Origin: Symsagittifera roscoffensis
Lineage: Eukaryota; Xenacoelomorpha; Acoela; Convolutidae
DNA length: 64,000 bases
Assembly: GCF_963678635.1 (NCBI RefSeq)
Contig: NC_087065.1
Span: forward strand, 24,881,254 to 24,945,253
Direction of reading: 5' to 3'
A program made the position numbers and the translations under genes. The notes beneath the pieces are model-generated. The model had not been told where the DNA came from. It saw nothing but the letters and a program-made list of their open reading frames with translations, and searched no databases. How positions within the stretch are numbered: the first letter of the stretch is position 1; each line of letters begins with the position of its first letter. Below are positions 29,391 through 41,444 of the stretch, one piece after another.

Positions 29391-29752
29391 TTTTCAAATA
29401 ATGCCTAAGGTTTTTTTAAAAAAAATAAACAATTCACTTTTAGAAAATGCTGAATTCTGATTGGTTGATTTCCAACAAACAGTGTTACTAAAAAAATACT
29501 CAATTCTGATTAGTTAATTTTCTCTAATAAAAAGCAAAAAAAAAATATTTCATTCTGATTTTCTTTTACGTTAAAAGCAACTGCTCTATACTTTGATTAA
29601 CTACTTGAAATAAATTTCAAATATTTTTAACAATTCAAAGTAATTAAAAATTATTTTTACTAAATTTTTTGGAACATTTTAAATCTCCCAATTTGATATG
29701 TACCAAGTACTAACAGCTTTATATTGAGACTTAAAAATTCTCCCATTTTTAG
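29391..29752. other. Divergent promoter interval between the 195-aa gene and PolB
   Basis: AT-rich DNA of about 360 bases. An inverted CCAAT box in full context (CTGATTGG, 29457-29464) and two decayed relatives (ttctgatta near 29505, attctgatt near 29552) are spaced about 48 bases. A TATA-like ttatatt lies near 29718, 30-35 bases before the PolB start at 29753. Confidence 0.5.
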
Positions 29753-32700
29753 ATGCCGTCGCTGATTAGAAACGAGAAAGTGCAGTGTGGGGATTGTGGA
29801 AACATGTATGTTCGTCAACATGCGGCTCGACATCAAAAAAGATGTGCTAAAGGATTTATTTCTTGTCCTGATTGTAGGTATTTCACTTACAATCAACAGG
29901 AAATGAATTATCACGTGGCCAAAAAGCATGCTCCATCAACTTCCAAGCAATCAACAGTTTGCTCGTCTTGTGAGCAGGAGTTTCCGAGTTACTACTCTCT
30001 CCAACAACATCGGAGAAAAGAACATGGGGTGAAATAACGGAAACCAAGTGATACGGTGGCAGACTTGAACAAGATTGTGGAGGGGGAAGGGGAAGATGGA
30101 GTGAAACTCAAAGAGGAGTTGAGTGCTTGTCAGCATTTCTTGGTGGACACTGAGATGGAGAATGGGAGGCATAAGGTATTTAACTTTCAAATGTCAAAGT
30201 TAGATACCAAGATTATCAGCGAGAAGCTTGAAGAAGTCTTCAACAAGCTAGATTCCGCTGCAAAAATCAATATTGCTCTTGGAGTTGTTCTCCGTAATGT
30301 CGAAACAAGAGAATATCGGTATTTTTATGCACAGGAAAACAATACTTTGTTCGAAAAATCGCATTTACTGTAAAGCGGATTTGATTACAATCCAAGGAAA
30401 AGTTGAAAAGTTTGATATCGTGGAGCAATGCACCCAAGAACGTCAGAACACAAAGTGGAGGTTCAAATTGATCACAAATGTTACTATTTTTGCTACACTA
30501 CTGAAAAACATCCCAATGGGATGTCCAGACTCTGTGTTGCCTGAACCTTTACTACGACATACGCAAGTAAACTGTCTTTTATCGGACAAAGATAAACAAC
30601 CATACAAAGATCATCTTTGTCTTTTCCGTGTGTTAACAATGTATTTGCATGGTCATAGTAACCTCGATGCTCATACATCTCAGCTGTTTACAGAGTTTAT
30701 ATCAAAATCTGGATACGATCCGAAGAATTTTCGTGGAGTTTCAATCGATGATTTACCTGTTGTAGAGGGTATAGTTGAACGAAACATATTCATTTACGAT
30801 TTTGATATTCAAGAAGGAGACTATGTTGGAGAATTAGCCAGACGAAGTATTGGAAAATTTGAAAAAACGGTGAAATTGCTAAGATTCAACAACCATATTA
30901 TTCACACGAATGATATTGATTCCTTCTTCAAGTGTTTTCGATGTCCTAGCTGTGACTGTTTCTTCAACAGATCAAACAACTTCAACCGACATCTTCTAAC
31001 ATGTAAAGATCGAGTGCGACATATTTATCCCAAAAATGCGTACACACTACGGGAAACAATATTCGAGAAATTGGATGGCTTCAACATTCCCTACACTGAA
31101 GGTCAGAAATTGTTTAGCAATGTTGCAGTTTTCGAATCGATTTGTGTTCCCACAGAAGAATTGAAAGCAACTGAAACAACTACTTGGATTGGAAAACATG
31201 TCCCTATTTCCGTATCAATATCTTCAAATCTGCAAGATGGTCCAATTTTCTTGTGTGAAAAAGATCCAGAACTTCTAATAATTGCTTTTGTTTCCACCTT
31301 GGAACTTCTGGCTGAAAAAAGTAAACTACAAATGAGAACCAAACTTCAAGACATCGAAAACACTGTCAATGATCGAGTCAAAAAGATCTTTGATAAGCTT
31401 AATGCTAGAAATTTAACTAAAAGACTAGAAGTCTTCGATTATGAAGATGAATGTGTTGAGGATGGCGACGAAGAGGACATGTCAACACAATTCTTGAGAA
31501 TTCAAAAAAATCAGTCGATCGACTTGAAACAGCATTTAGAGCGTTATGTTAATACCTTACCGGTGTTCGGTTTCAATAGCGGCAGATACGATCTGAACCT
31601 TATCAAATCTTATTTGATTCCATACCTTATATGTGATAAAGAAATCGAACCAACAGTCATTAAAAAAGCAAATGACTTCAAATAATTCAAATTTGGAGAT
31701 GTTCAGTTTTTGGACATAATGAAATTTCTTGGAGGGGCAACAACATTGGATTCGTTTCTGAAAGCCTATAAAGCAAGTGAGACCAAAGGTTTTTCCCCTT
31801 ACGAAAGGTTTGACAGTCCAGACAAGCTTGACATTTCAACGATTACCAAAAACTGGTTAATGGAGGACTTGATCAACAAAGTGCGCTGAAAAAGTTGCGT
31901 ATTCAATCAATTCCACCAACAAGTTTTGAAAATTACTCGTATTTGAAAAACATCTGGGAACAACAAAGCATGATTACTTTCAAAGACTTCTTGCGATGGT
32001 ACAACAACAAAGATGTTGTTCCTACTCTTGAAGCTATGCAAAAAATGATAAAGTTTTACCATGATAAGGGAATTGACATGCTGAAACTGGGATGCAAGCT
32101 TCCAAATCTTGCAAATATCTGCTTACACAAGTCGATAAATCACAAATTTTACCCGTTCTTTGAAAGAGATAAAGATTTATGTGAGAAAATTAGAGAAGAC
32201 ATGACTGGTAGTCCATCAATAGTTTTTACGCGAAAAGCTGTTGTCGATCAAACTTATATTCGTAACTCGTCAAATATTTGTAAGACAATTGTTGGAATTG
32301 ACGCTAGCCAATTATATCCATTCTCAATGTGTCAAGAGATGCCAACCGGACTTTACACAAGATGGGAGTATGACTCTGAAACTGATCGTTTTAAAGCTAG
32401 AAATAACAGAACAAGAAATTTCGAGAACATGGTTATGTCCTTTTATCAAGAATTGAGACCAGAGTGTAAAATTCAGAGTTTTTACACAACCGGAAAGCAG
32501 AAAAAAACTGACTGTTTTCAAGTTGATGGTTACTGTGATCACTGTAAAACAGTATTTGAAGCTATGGGTTGCTACTATCATTTCTGCTCATGTCAAGAAA
32601 CCCGTCCATTGTTGTCAGAACAAGATATTGAAAGGGGAAATAAGAAGCGAGAAATAGATGAGTTGAGACGAGAGTACATAAAAGAAAGAAATAAGGGAGT

Positions 32701-34010
32701 GTGAGGGGTGGAAGCATTTCAAAACAGATTCGTCAATCAAGAATCATGTCAAGACAAATTTTCCATACAAAAGACCTCTGTCTACTGATTCTTTACTTGA
32801 AAAAATAAAGAACAGATCTCTTTTTGGTTATGTGCAATGCGATTTAATAGTTCCTGACGAGTTGAAGCCTAGATTTTCAAATTTTCCTCCAATATTCAAA
32901 AACATTGACGTCTCCCGAAACAATATTGGAGAATACATGAAAAACTATGCCGAAGAAAACGATTTGCTGAAAAACCCACAACGAATGTTGATTTCCAGTT
33001 TTAAATTAGAAAATGGTACAATCATCACACCTCTTCTTAACTTCTATCTAAGTCTTGGACTTCAATGTACAAAAATTTATCGATTTGTTGAGTACACACC
33101 TAGGAAATTTTTCAACAAATTTGTTCAATCTGTTGTTGATGCTCGACGAGAAGGAGACGAGAATCCACATTCTGGAGTTGTTGCTGAGACGATGAAGCTT
33201 CTCGGTAACAGTTCGTACGGTTATCAAATTATGGACAGATCCAGACACACGATAACCAAATATCTCGGCGATGAGAAGACAAACAAAGCAATAAATGAGA
33301 AGTTTTTCAAGCGATTGAATATTGTGAAAAGGGGCTTATATGAAGTAGAACTATTGAAGTCAACAATTGAACATAGAGAACCAATTATTGTAGGTTTTTT
33401 CATTCTTCAATACGCCAAACTTAGAATGTTGGAGTTATACTACAACTTCTTCCACAAGTATTGCGATGAGAATAAATTCGAGGAGTTGGAGATGGATACG
33501 GACTCTTTTTATCTAGCTTTAGCAGAAGATAACCTGGAAGATTGTATATTACCAGAGAAGAAAGCTCAGTGGACACTTATTCGTCGAAATGATTGTAGAG
33601 ATGACTTTATAGCTGATGCAGATAAGAATTTTTTTCCACGTACATGCTGCGCTGTTCACAAAAAGCATGACAAACGAGAACCTGGATTATTCAAAGAAGA
33701 ACTTCGCTGTACTGAATTGTTGTGCCTGTGCAGCAAGACGTATTGCTGCTATGATAGTAAGAGCGACAAATTCAAATTTAGCAGCAAACGGCTCAACAAA
33801 AGAACGCTAGAAGACACTGGGGATGGACCAATGTCTAAATACAGACGAGTTCTTGACGAAGCTGTAAATTTGAAGTCGACCAATCGCGGATTCAAAATCT
33901 CCAACCATTTAGTTGGAACATATGAACAAACTAAAAAAGGACTTAGTTACTGTTACCCGAAAAGGGAGGTACTTAATGATGGAATACATACTAAGCCCTT
34001 GAATTTGTAA
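29753..34010 (+). pseudogene. Polinton protein-primed DNA polymerase B with N-terminal zinc fingers (several breaks)
   Basis: The replication polymerase of the element. The N-terminus (29753-30037) has C2H2-like fingers (CGDCGNMYVRQHAARHQKRC, CPDCRYFTY, CSSCEQEF). A TAA at 30035 then interrupts a frame that continues in phase into the polymerase lead. Breaks follow near 30350-30365 (frame), 31684 (in-frame TAA), 31880-31895 (frame, with apparent loss of some residues) and near 32690-32704 (frame). Palm motif A is IDASQLYPFSM (about 32295), motif B is LLGNSSYGYQIM (about 33200), and motif C is EMDTDS (about 33495). In the exonuclease domain the expected acidic motif is shortened to VAVFESI (about 31125-31145), lacking the first Asp. 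The copy cannot make a full enzyme as read. Confidence 0.92.
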
Positions 34011-34285
34011 GTTTATTCTATAAACTGTAGTAAAACCTCATTCCATACAATGATTTATTTGTTATTCAACTTTTCAACTGTAATATAACAATTTACAGTA
34101 ATTTAATTTTTTTTTTCTGAAAAACTTTATTTCTTCTTCGAAGCTTCAGTTAGGTTTCAGCATAGTTTCAGACACTTTCAATTTAAACTCTAATGGTTTA
34201 AAACAAAATAAAAATCATATTTTAATACAATGAAAAAATCTAAAACCTATCGCATTGGTGTAGAGAATCTTAAAAAATGGTAAGA
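34011..34285. other. Polinton right subterminal non-coding region
   Basis: AT-rich, with an AATAAA-type signal (aaaataaaaatc near 34205) suitable for PolB polyadenylation. Nothing else is recognised. Confidence 0.5.
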
Positions 34286-34484
34286 TCGGGCTCCAAAAAT
34301 TTATCCGAAACTTACCATCTGAAACTTACCATTTTAATACATGGGATACCAATTCCCTACCTTAATACATTGTAGACTCTATACCCAATCTTAATACATA
34401 GCTGGGAGACCGGATGTTCTATTCCCTATCTTAATACATGGGGGTCTCCCACCACCCCCCACTCTTGCTCACTCATATACTACT
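34286..34484. repeat. Polinton right terminal inverted repeat (199 bp)
   Basis: Reverse complement of 16495-16712. It contains the inverse of the ATGTATTAAGAT units and of the paired ATGGTAAGTTTCAG motif. The homopolymer is 6 C here against 25 G on the left. The last bases are CATATACTACT, followed at once by ATGCAT. Confidence 0.95.
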
Positions 34485-34490
34485 ATGCAT
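34485..34490. repeat. Target-site duplication ATGCAT, right copy
   Basis: Identical to 16489-16494 and abutting the right terminus of the Polinton. Confidence 0.95.
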
Positions 34491-37400
34491 ACTTGCTTGT
34501 CGTCACTTAGTTCATTATAATTTTTCATTCGCAAGCTTACAATTGCCGCTTCGTTTGCTTTCAGCGTCACCCTCCTACTCAAGAATACCGGTGCTTTATT
34601 TTCTTTGGCCATTATCAAAATTACCGGTTTAATTACGTATTTCCTTTCCAGATTCTGAATCCTGAACATGGCAATGTTTAGATCAATTGTTACGTCGAAA
34701 TTTCTGATGAAGTCCCTGCCTAAAATGAATTGGTCAGACTCATCTAAGTTTTGCACCACAAGAAAGCTCATCCACAGGTTGCGTTCCCCCAAGTTTAGGG
34801 CTATTATTGGTGTCCTGCCTAGTACCCGCAGTGCCCCTTTGTTTGCAGCTGAGAGCCGAATTTTCGAGTCTATCAAGTCGTCTTTGTTGAAGCCCATTCG
34901 CTACCAAGTTTCGATTGGTATAACGCTCAAGACCGCTTCCTTGTCCAGTATCCCGCGTAAATGAGTCCTCTTGCCATTTATGTCAAGCACGTGTGCCGAT
35001 ACGTCCGCTTCTGTACCGATATGCATTGCATCCTCTTCCAATATGGCACAGTGTCCAATCGATCTCACTTTCAGTTCTTCCCTGCCCACGTAGATTTGAC
35101 CGGCTAGTTCTTCGTCGCATGTTATCGTAGTCTTCGTGTAGATGTTTATTCCATCTATATTTAACATCACCTCATGTGGACCATAGGCTTCCGTGTATCT
35201 CGACGCGTACTGACTTGCTACCACCTCTTGTGATTGGTGCCCTCAAGGCTCTACAAGTTGTCTGCGGAGTTATTGCACTTAAGTAATCTGCGTACACATC
35301 AATGTGCATTCTAATCTGATCGCTTGGTTTACTCAGGTTTCTCGTTACTTCGTGGCCGCCCACAGTGATTATCGACATTATCCTGGCTCCGATTTTTGTT
35401 ATGCCGAATGGCTTTCCAGTCACCATTTTAGAGTGTTGCAATTTCCACTCTTTGTCGCTCCCACTTCTGCTTCAGGCATTGGCACTGGCCTTCTTTATGT
35501 CTCATTTAACTTCTGCCTTTTGATCTCTGTTTAGTCGTTGCTCGATCTCTTTCGTTGCTAGGTCTTGTTTCACATTGTTGATGGCCTCCGCAGCTGCTTT
35601 CTCAGAGAATTCCTGTTGTCGGCTTCTTAGGCATTCTTGACTTGCGCTACAGCCTTCACCGTTTTTGTCGGTAGTTCCGCACTCGGTGCCTCCGAGTTTT
35701 TTGTGTCAAACTCGGCTTGCCTGTTCCTCGTGTTCTGTACCGCCGCCAGCGCTAGCTTGTGTTTGGGGTGACTTGGGTTCTGCACTGCTTCCCAAAACAA
35801 CGAGCAGTCCATCCTGAAGTGGCCCTCTTGATTGCTGAAGAAGCATCTCGCACCTATCTTGATGATCAGGCCGCTGTAGAACTCATGTTTTTCCATCTGG
35901 CTCATATCTTCCTCATCCGGCGCATATCCGAGACTCTTCATGCCTTGCTTGTACGTCGTGCAACCCGCCACGTGATGATCCGCTGATCCGCAATTTGCGC
36001 ATATCCTGCGTTGGTCCATATCATCTCTAGGCTTGTACCATGACGACCTCTGTGGTTGACTCCCCCTTTGCATGTTACTATTCTCTGGGTACGAGTACTT
36101 CTTTGATTTCATCAATATGTACTCCCTTGATTTTTGCCGCATCTCTTCCGGAGTCGATGCATTATCTTTCGACAGTGTATAATACGTTGCCAACATTGTT
36201 CTCATGGCGTCACTTTTCACCCCATCGATAAACTTCGAGGCGATGCTGAAGTTCCTTCTGTTTGTTGATTCTTTTGGATCACTCCTTCTTCTCAAGCTCT
36301 CAAGATCATCCATGGAACCGATCGATTGATTCATCGTCCCTCTGTCTTCTCTTTTCGAATCTCATCATAGCTTGGTGACCCTTCATTCCTGATCCGAATC
36401 GGTTCAACAATATCTCGAAGATTTTGTCTGCAGTATCACGTTCCTCTTCCTTCTTTGCAACTATATATTTTAACGCTGTGCCTTCTAAGTCGCTGAGTAT
36501 CGCTGTGCAGGCCTGTCTCTCGTAATTCAAGTTGTCTTGTTCCAAATGTAGTCTCATGACTTCTACCCATGTGTCGATGCATCCATCTGAGTCGTCCTTA
36601 AATTCTTTTGGCTTTTTGAAGGTTTTTCCTGGATTTGCCACCTCCTCTTTCACTCGAGTCAGTGTTCCTCGTAGCGAACGCTTCCAATGTCCTATTCATC
36701 ATTTCCCAGGTGCTAGCCCACGTCATGGCATCAAGTCCCACATTGTTGCTCGTTGTGGAATCCCCTGGACCATTTGTCGTATTTGAGGTTCCACTCTACA
36801 TAATTGTCTTTTCCCCCTGGTCCTATGCTCGCTGGACCCCGGGGTAACGGTAACGGTGTGGACTCCCGCTTGTTCCGTTGTGGTTCCACGAAATCGACTC
36901 TGTTGCCTTGCGTTCGATCTGTTAACAGCTTGTCTTGTGGTGTTGAGTTTCTCGAGATGTCATCCAGTTTGGACTGTATGGCACAAGAACTCTCAGCCTG
37001 GTCTCTTCTCATTGTGTCTATTCTCGACTCTAGACTCCCTAACTTAGTGTTCACAGTGTCATACCGTTGCTTCATTTCTTGCATGTCTTTTTGATATTTT
37101 TTCTCTCTCCTTGTCGCTAGCCTCTAACTTGTCTGACATTTGCTGAAGCCTCTCTTCAGTTGTCTTCGCCAGATTGAAGCAATTGTCCAGGCTCTCGCTC
37201 TTATTGCATCGTATCTCCTTTTTTAGCATTTGTCGATCCTCTTCACTGCACCTCAGTTTTTTGTCGATTTGTTCCCACTTCGCCATCAAGTCGCCCACTT
37301 CAAGAAAAGTTGTTTTCTCTTGGTTAGCTGTTGCCCCATTTTTAACCGTTGCCTCATGACTAACTGTTGCTACAAGTTCGACCTGATCATCGTCTCGATT

Positions 37401-37911
37401 GTCCTCTGTTGCTATTGCAGAAACCGTTCCAAAGGTCTTGCCTTTCTCGCTCGTTGGTGCTATTTCTTCCCTCTCTCTTGGTTTCATTCAGACCATCATA
37501 GCAATCCTCTCTGTGAACGACGTTCTTTTCGTTTGAGAGTCATCCTTTATCGTTTCCGGCGTGTTGCTTGTTGTATCGTCTACAATGTCAATCGGCGAGA
37601 ACTCTATCGTCTTCTTTTCTTGTTCTTCCACATTCGGCATCGGTGTTGACTCCGTTTTTTTTCCTTTCCACCCCATCAACACTCTGATCTGGTGTCTCAA
37701 GATCAATTTCTGTAGCAGGTACCGTTCGTCCCTCATCAGCGCCTTCTTTCGTTTTGTTCTCCTTTGCGCTTCTTGTGTTGATCATGCTCACTGAAAAGTT
37801 CTTTCTCATTACTTTTTGGACCGACGGCATTGCTTTCCGTTGCGAAGAGTTATGATTTGTCTTTGACTCTAGAACTCTTCTTTCTGCTATCGGTACCCAA
37901 CTTCGTCTCAT
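34491..37911 (-). pseudogene. gag: Gypsy element 2 gag and protease part (right of Polinton), decayed
   Basis: Starts near 37911 (MRRSWVPIAERRVL). Coiled-coil-like segments (36900-37480) are followed by a capsid segment (SDGCIDTWVEVMRLHLEQ, about 36540-36600). One intact zinc knuckle follows (CANCGSADHHVAGC); the second has lost a Cys (CFFSNQEGHFRMDC). Gag then continues without a stop into the start of pol (frame 35627-36334). After more breaks comes the protease, where the active-site DTG reads DKE (GILDKEAVLSV, about 34930). The frame runs to the Polinton junction. At least six frame changes and an inactive protease show that this copy was dead or dying, whether before or after the Polinton arrived. 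Confidence 0.85.
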
Positions 37912-38089
37912 GATTTTTATTTAAAATGTTTTCTATTTACAATTTTAATATTTACAAAAATACTATTCTAAGTATAAAAATTCCAAAAAGTATTCCTAAT
38001 TCTCTTAAGTTAAAATCTTTCAATTCGTGAACTTAATAGAGCGGATTTTTCCTGATTTAATCGTTCTGATCGGTCCTTGTGCTCTTTAC
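37912..38089. other. Leader between element 2 gag and minisatellite
   Basis: AT-rich leader of about 180 bases upstream of gag; no feature recognised. Confidence 0.5.
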
Positions 38090-38880
38090 TTAAGTGTTTG
38101 GATATTTCGCACTGTCCCAAGACCCTTTTCGCTCTGATGTCGGGACACTTCGCGCTGTCCCAAGACCTCATGGTACCGTCCCAAGGCTTTTCCGTCCTCT
38201 CCCAAGACTTTTCGGTACTGTCCCAAGACTTTCCCCCACTGTCCCAATACTTTTCCGTACTGTCCCAAGACTTACCGGAACTGTCCCAAGACCTTTCTGT
38301 ACTGTCCCAAGACTTCTTGGTACTGTCCCAAGACTTTTCCGCACTGTCCCAATACTTCTTGGTACTGTCCCAAGACTTTTCGGCACTGTCCCAAGACTTT
38401 TCCGCACTGTCCCAAGACTTCTTGGTACTGTCCCAAGACTTTTCCGCACTGTCCCAAGACTTCTTGGTACTGTCCCAAGAATTTCCTGTACTGTCCCAAG
38501 ACTTTTCGGTACTGTCACAAGACCTTTCTGTACCGTCCCAAGACTTCTTGGTACTGTCCCAAGACTTTTCCGCACTGTCCCAAGACTTCTTGGTACTGTG
38601 CCAAGACTTTCCTGTACTCTCCCAAGACTTTTCAGTACTGTCCCAAGACTTTTCGGAACTGTCCCAAGACTTTCCTGTACTCTCCCAAGATTTTCGGTAC
38701 TGTCCCAAGACCTTTCTGTACTGTCCCAAGACTTTTACGCACTGTCCCAAGACTTTTCGGTACTATCCCAAGACTTCCTCGCACTGTCCCTAGAAAATTT
38801 CGTACTGTCCCAGGACATCGCCACTCAAGTATTGGGACACTTCACACTGTCCCAAGTCCCCTTCTTTCTTAGTGTTGGGA
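38090..38880. repeat. 21-bp minisatellite upstream of element 2 gag
   Basis: About 35 units of the type ctgtcccaagacttttccgta, exactly 21 bp in most cases, with variants ttcttggta and tttcctgta. Because 21 is a multiple of three and the unit has no stop, long frames appear on both strands (for example a heptad of the type KSWDSTE on the minus strand). I read these as by-products, though a repetitive peptide in the leader cannot be excluded. Divergence between units is moderate. Confidence 0.9.
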
Positions 38881-39089
38881 CAATTTGATTTCTTCTTCTT
38901 CGTTGTTGAGACTCTTGAACCACTATCCCTGGTACCACCAATTGAGCTCTATTTAACTTACTGGCCAAAAGTTTCAAATGCTAACCCCCCTGTATTTATC
39001 TCCCTTTATTAATCTGATGCAAGTTGAAATCCAACTTGTTCGCAGGTGTGTTGTGATCACCTGGTCGTTCAAAATCGATAAAATTAGTA

Positions 39090-39225
39090 CCGAAAACGTA
39101 AAAACTCAAACGAGAAAAAATTATAAAAACAGAAAGATGAAAAACTCAAACGAGAAAAAATTTATAAAAACAGAAAGATGAAAAAACTCAAACGAGAAAA
39201 ATTCATAAAAACAGAAAGATGAACC
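39090..39225. repeat. Three-unit tandem repeat, about 45 bp
   Basis: Three copies of aaaactcaaacgagaaaaa followed by ttataaaaacagaaagatga, with small indels. Confidence 0.8.
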
Positions 39226-41444
39226 CACCTAAAGTCAAAGGTGACCAATGTCGTCTTTTCGTAGAAAAAAATGTCTGGTACCTGATTGTCACGCGTTTTC
39301 CTCCCCCCTACCAACGTTCTTATGGGGTATTTTCCTTCGGGGTTACAAAAACTATCTATCTCCGTTCCCCCGACAAGGGTACCTACCTTAATTCGATCTT
39401 AAATTTGGCTATCCTTTCTCTGTAATTCACGCGTGTAAGATTATATTGTAACTAAATCGACAATATCGATTCATTAGTTACTATAACGTGTCCCCCTTTT
39501 TACAATTTGCAACCGCCAAACTCTAACCTAACCAGCCCCCATCTAACCTCCCCCCCCCTATTTAGCCCCTCTCTTCAGCCGAAAATTACCTTAAGCGCTG
39601 GGTGCTAAACCTCTCGAGAGAAAACGGTAGAACCTGTTTCCAAGCTCTGCTCAAATAAAAACACTCCTCAAAATGGTGGGGTTCCGCTAATCCAATTTTA
39701 CACTTATCTCCTATAATGTAATGTGGATTCTAACGATACCTGATTGACCAACCAGATTACCTCTGTGTGCCCCCTCTGGTTGTTCTGATTCCGTACTGGT
39801 TGTCTCCTTGGCTTGTCCAGCACCTCTCACCAGCACCACTTTCCCACTTGGCTGATCACCTGTTCCAGTCCATTCTCCCTTGGGCCGTCGATTGACCAAA
39901 CAAGACACCCCTGTGTGCCTTTTCTAATCGGTCCCGTCGGTGCTGGATGTCCCCCTGCCGTGTCCAGCACTTGTCGGGTTCCCTTCCTGTGAACCACTTC
40001 CCTACTTGGCTGGTCACTTTTTCCAGTCAAGTCTCCTAGTGGTCCAGCTAAGTTGCAAGCTATCTGAAAACCCTTGACAACGCCCCACTCGGGCACCTTT
40101 TGAAATTGCTGAAATGATCGAAACGATTGGTCTTTTGAAAACAGTATGGGTATACTGTTTAATTAATATAAAGGTTTGATCCAACTAATCTGGTGTCAAA
40201 ATCACTGTCAATTTTTGTTTTATGGTTTTTGTTCCTTTTTCTATTCTTTTTTTTCGGTTTTTGTTTCGCTTTTTGTCTTTTTGCTCGTTTTTTTTTGTCC
40301 CCCTAGATACCCCCCCCCCTTACTCAGTTAGCTAGGCCTCGTTTGGAGAGCGTACCAGGAAGTTTTCCCGAATTTTCTTAAAAAGCTATCATGGTACGAC
40401 CGGAAGGTTTACACGTTCCCGCTGAACCGTACCACCGGTACTCTAGAATGGGTATATAGCACGGAGTTGTGTGAAGTGGGTTCAACTCCGTAATCATAAT
40501 GTCGTAAAAACACCCAGGAGCGCCATAAACTATGTAACAGTCGCCTACTTAAGTCACATATGAGGTTAAAGATAAATAGGCCGCATAACCATTGGCTCAA
40601 GAGTCAGGGACACTATCTCTTGTGTTTTTCTACCTCGAATGGTCGGAGCCAATTTGGTTCACTTGCGACATGAGACTAAAACCCTCGTTACAGCTTAAAG
40701 GCCACTACCAAAATAAGCCCCCACTCTAGAAAATAAGAACGTCCCCATACATAGGTCTCAAAATGCCAAAAACACGCGAACGCCGTCAAAAACAGGGTCG
40801 GGACATTCCGTTTCAGTAGCTTATTATTCGACAGTGGAATTTTAATCCATTTCAGATGGATCAACCTAAAACTCTCCTTACCTCAACATAGCAATTATAA
40901 AACACACTCAAGAAAAGTAAATTGGGTACTCACATACCAGCACACTCGAGAATTGGAGTAACTAAATTAATCTGCAACTCTAGCATTAAAGGTAATTAAG
41001 TTTTAACTCAAGAAGTTTGTAATCAAGGAATTCCAGCAAGGGACATGAGTTTTGACTCGAGAATTGAGTTTTAGAACTGGACCATTGGGATACCCCAGCT
41101 GTCCATTTTTCCACTGAGGGTTCACTCTGGTCCACTTCTTACTTGTGTCTGCTTTGTTCGCAATCTTTTTGCTTCCTGTTCAGGATTGGACAGCTCTACA
41201 TCTCGTGTGATTTTTATGTCTGGAAATTGCGAATAGCAATTTCCCGCATCTTTTTTTGACTACTTTCCCGCGATTGTAATTCGTTTGTTCTGATCTTTTA
41301 TTTTTGAGATTTTCAGTTGTCGCGAGAAAGTTGAGCATGACAGGCTCAATTCAAATTTTTGAACAATTCCATTTCACCCAAAAATTACGTTGTTTGTATT
41401 GCTCAAGGTCAAACTTCCAGCTATGACCGACTGGCATACGACTA
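39226..41444. other. Gene-free interval with a degenerate 150-bp tandem duplication
   Basis: No coding frame with protein-like features is seen. Positions 39741-39890 and 39891-40047 are diverged copies of one unit of about 150 bp (both contain gattgaccaa, ctgtgtgcc, ccagcac and ttggctg). Runs of C occur at 39548-39556 and near 40312. Short G/C-rich stretches near 40320-40480 could be part of an LTR or leader of element 2, but no terminal match was found. Confidence 0.45.

Larger units (their letters stand above)
16495..34484. mobile_element. Polinton/Maverick DNA transposon, 17,990 bp
   Basis: The termini are AGTAGTATATGAGTGAGC at the left and its reverse complement at the right, with 6-bp target duplications. 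The gene content matches the family: protein-primed PolB, retroviral-type integrase, FtsK/HerA-like packaging ATPase, adenain-like protease, double-jelly-roll major capsid protein and minor (penton) capsid protein. The size is typical (15-20 kb). It is strikingly more AT-rich than the gypsy DNA around it. Frameshifts or stops in PolB, the major capsid gene, the protease and a small membrane-protein gene indicate decay or uncorrected homopolymer errors in the assembly. Most virion genes are on the minus strand; PolB and one unknown gene are on the plus strand. Confidence 0.97.

Noticed and set aside
38090-38880. CRISPR-like array of short regular repeats
   Set aside because: Repeats are directly contiguous with no unique spacers, and the context is a eukaryotic retroelement leader; it is a minisatellite.
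40435-40500. tRNA-like T-arm (gggttcaactcc)
   Set aside because: No acceptor stem, D-arm or anticodon arm can be folded around it.
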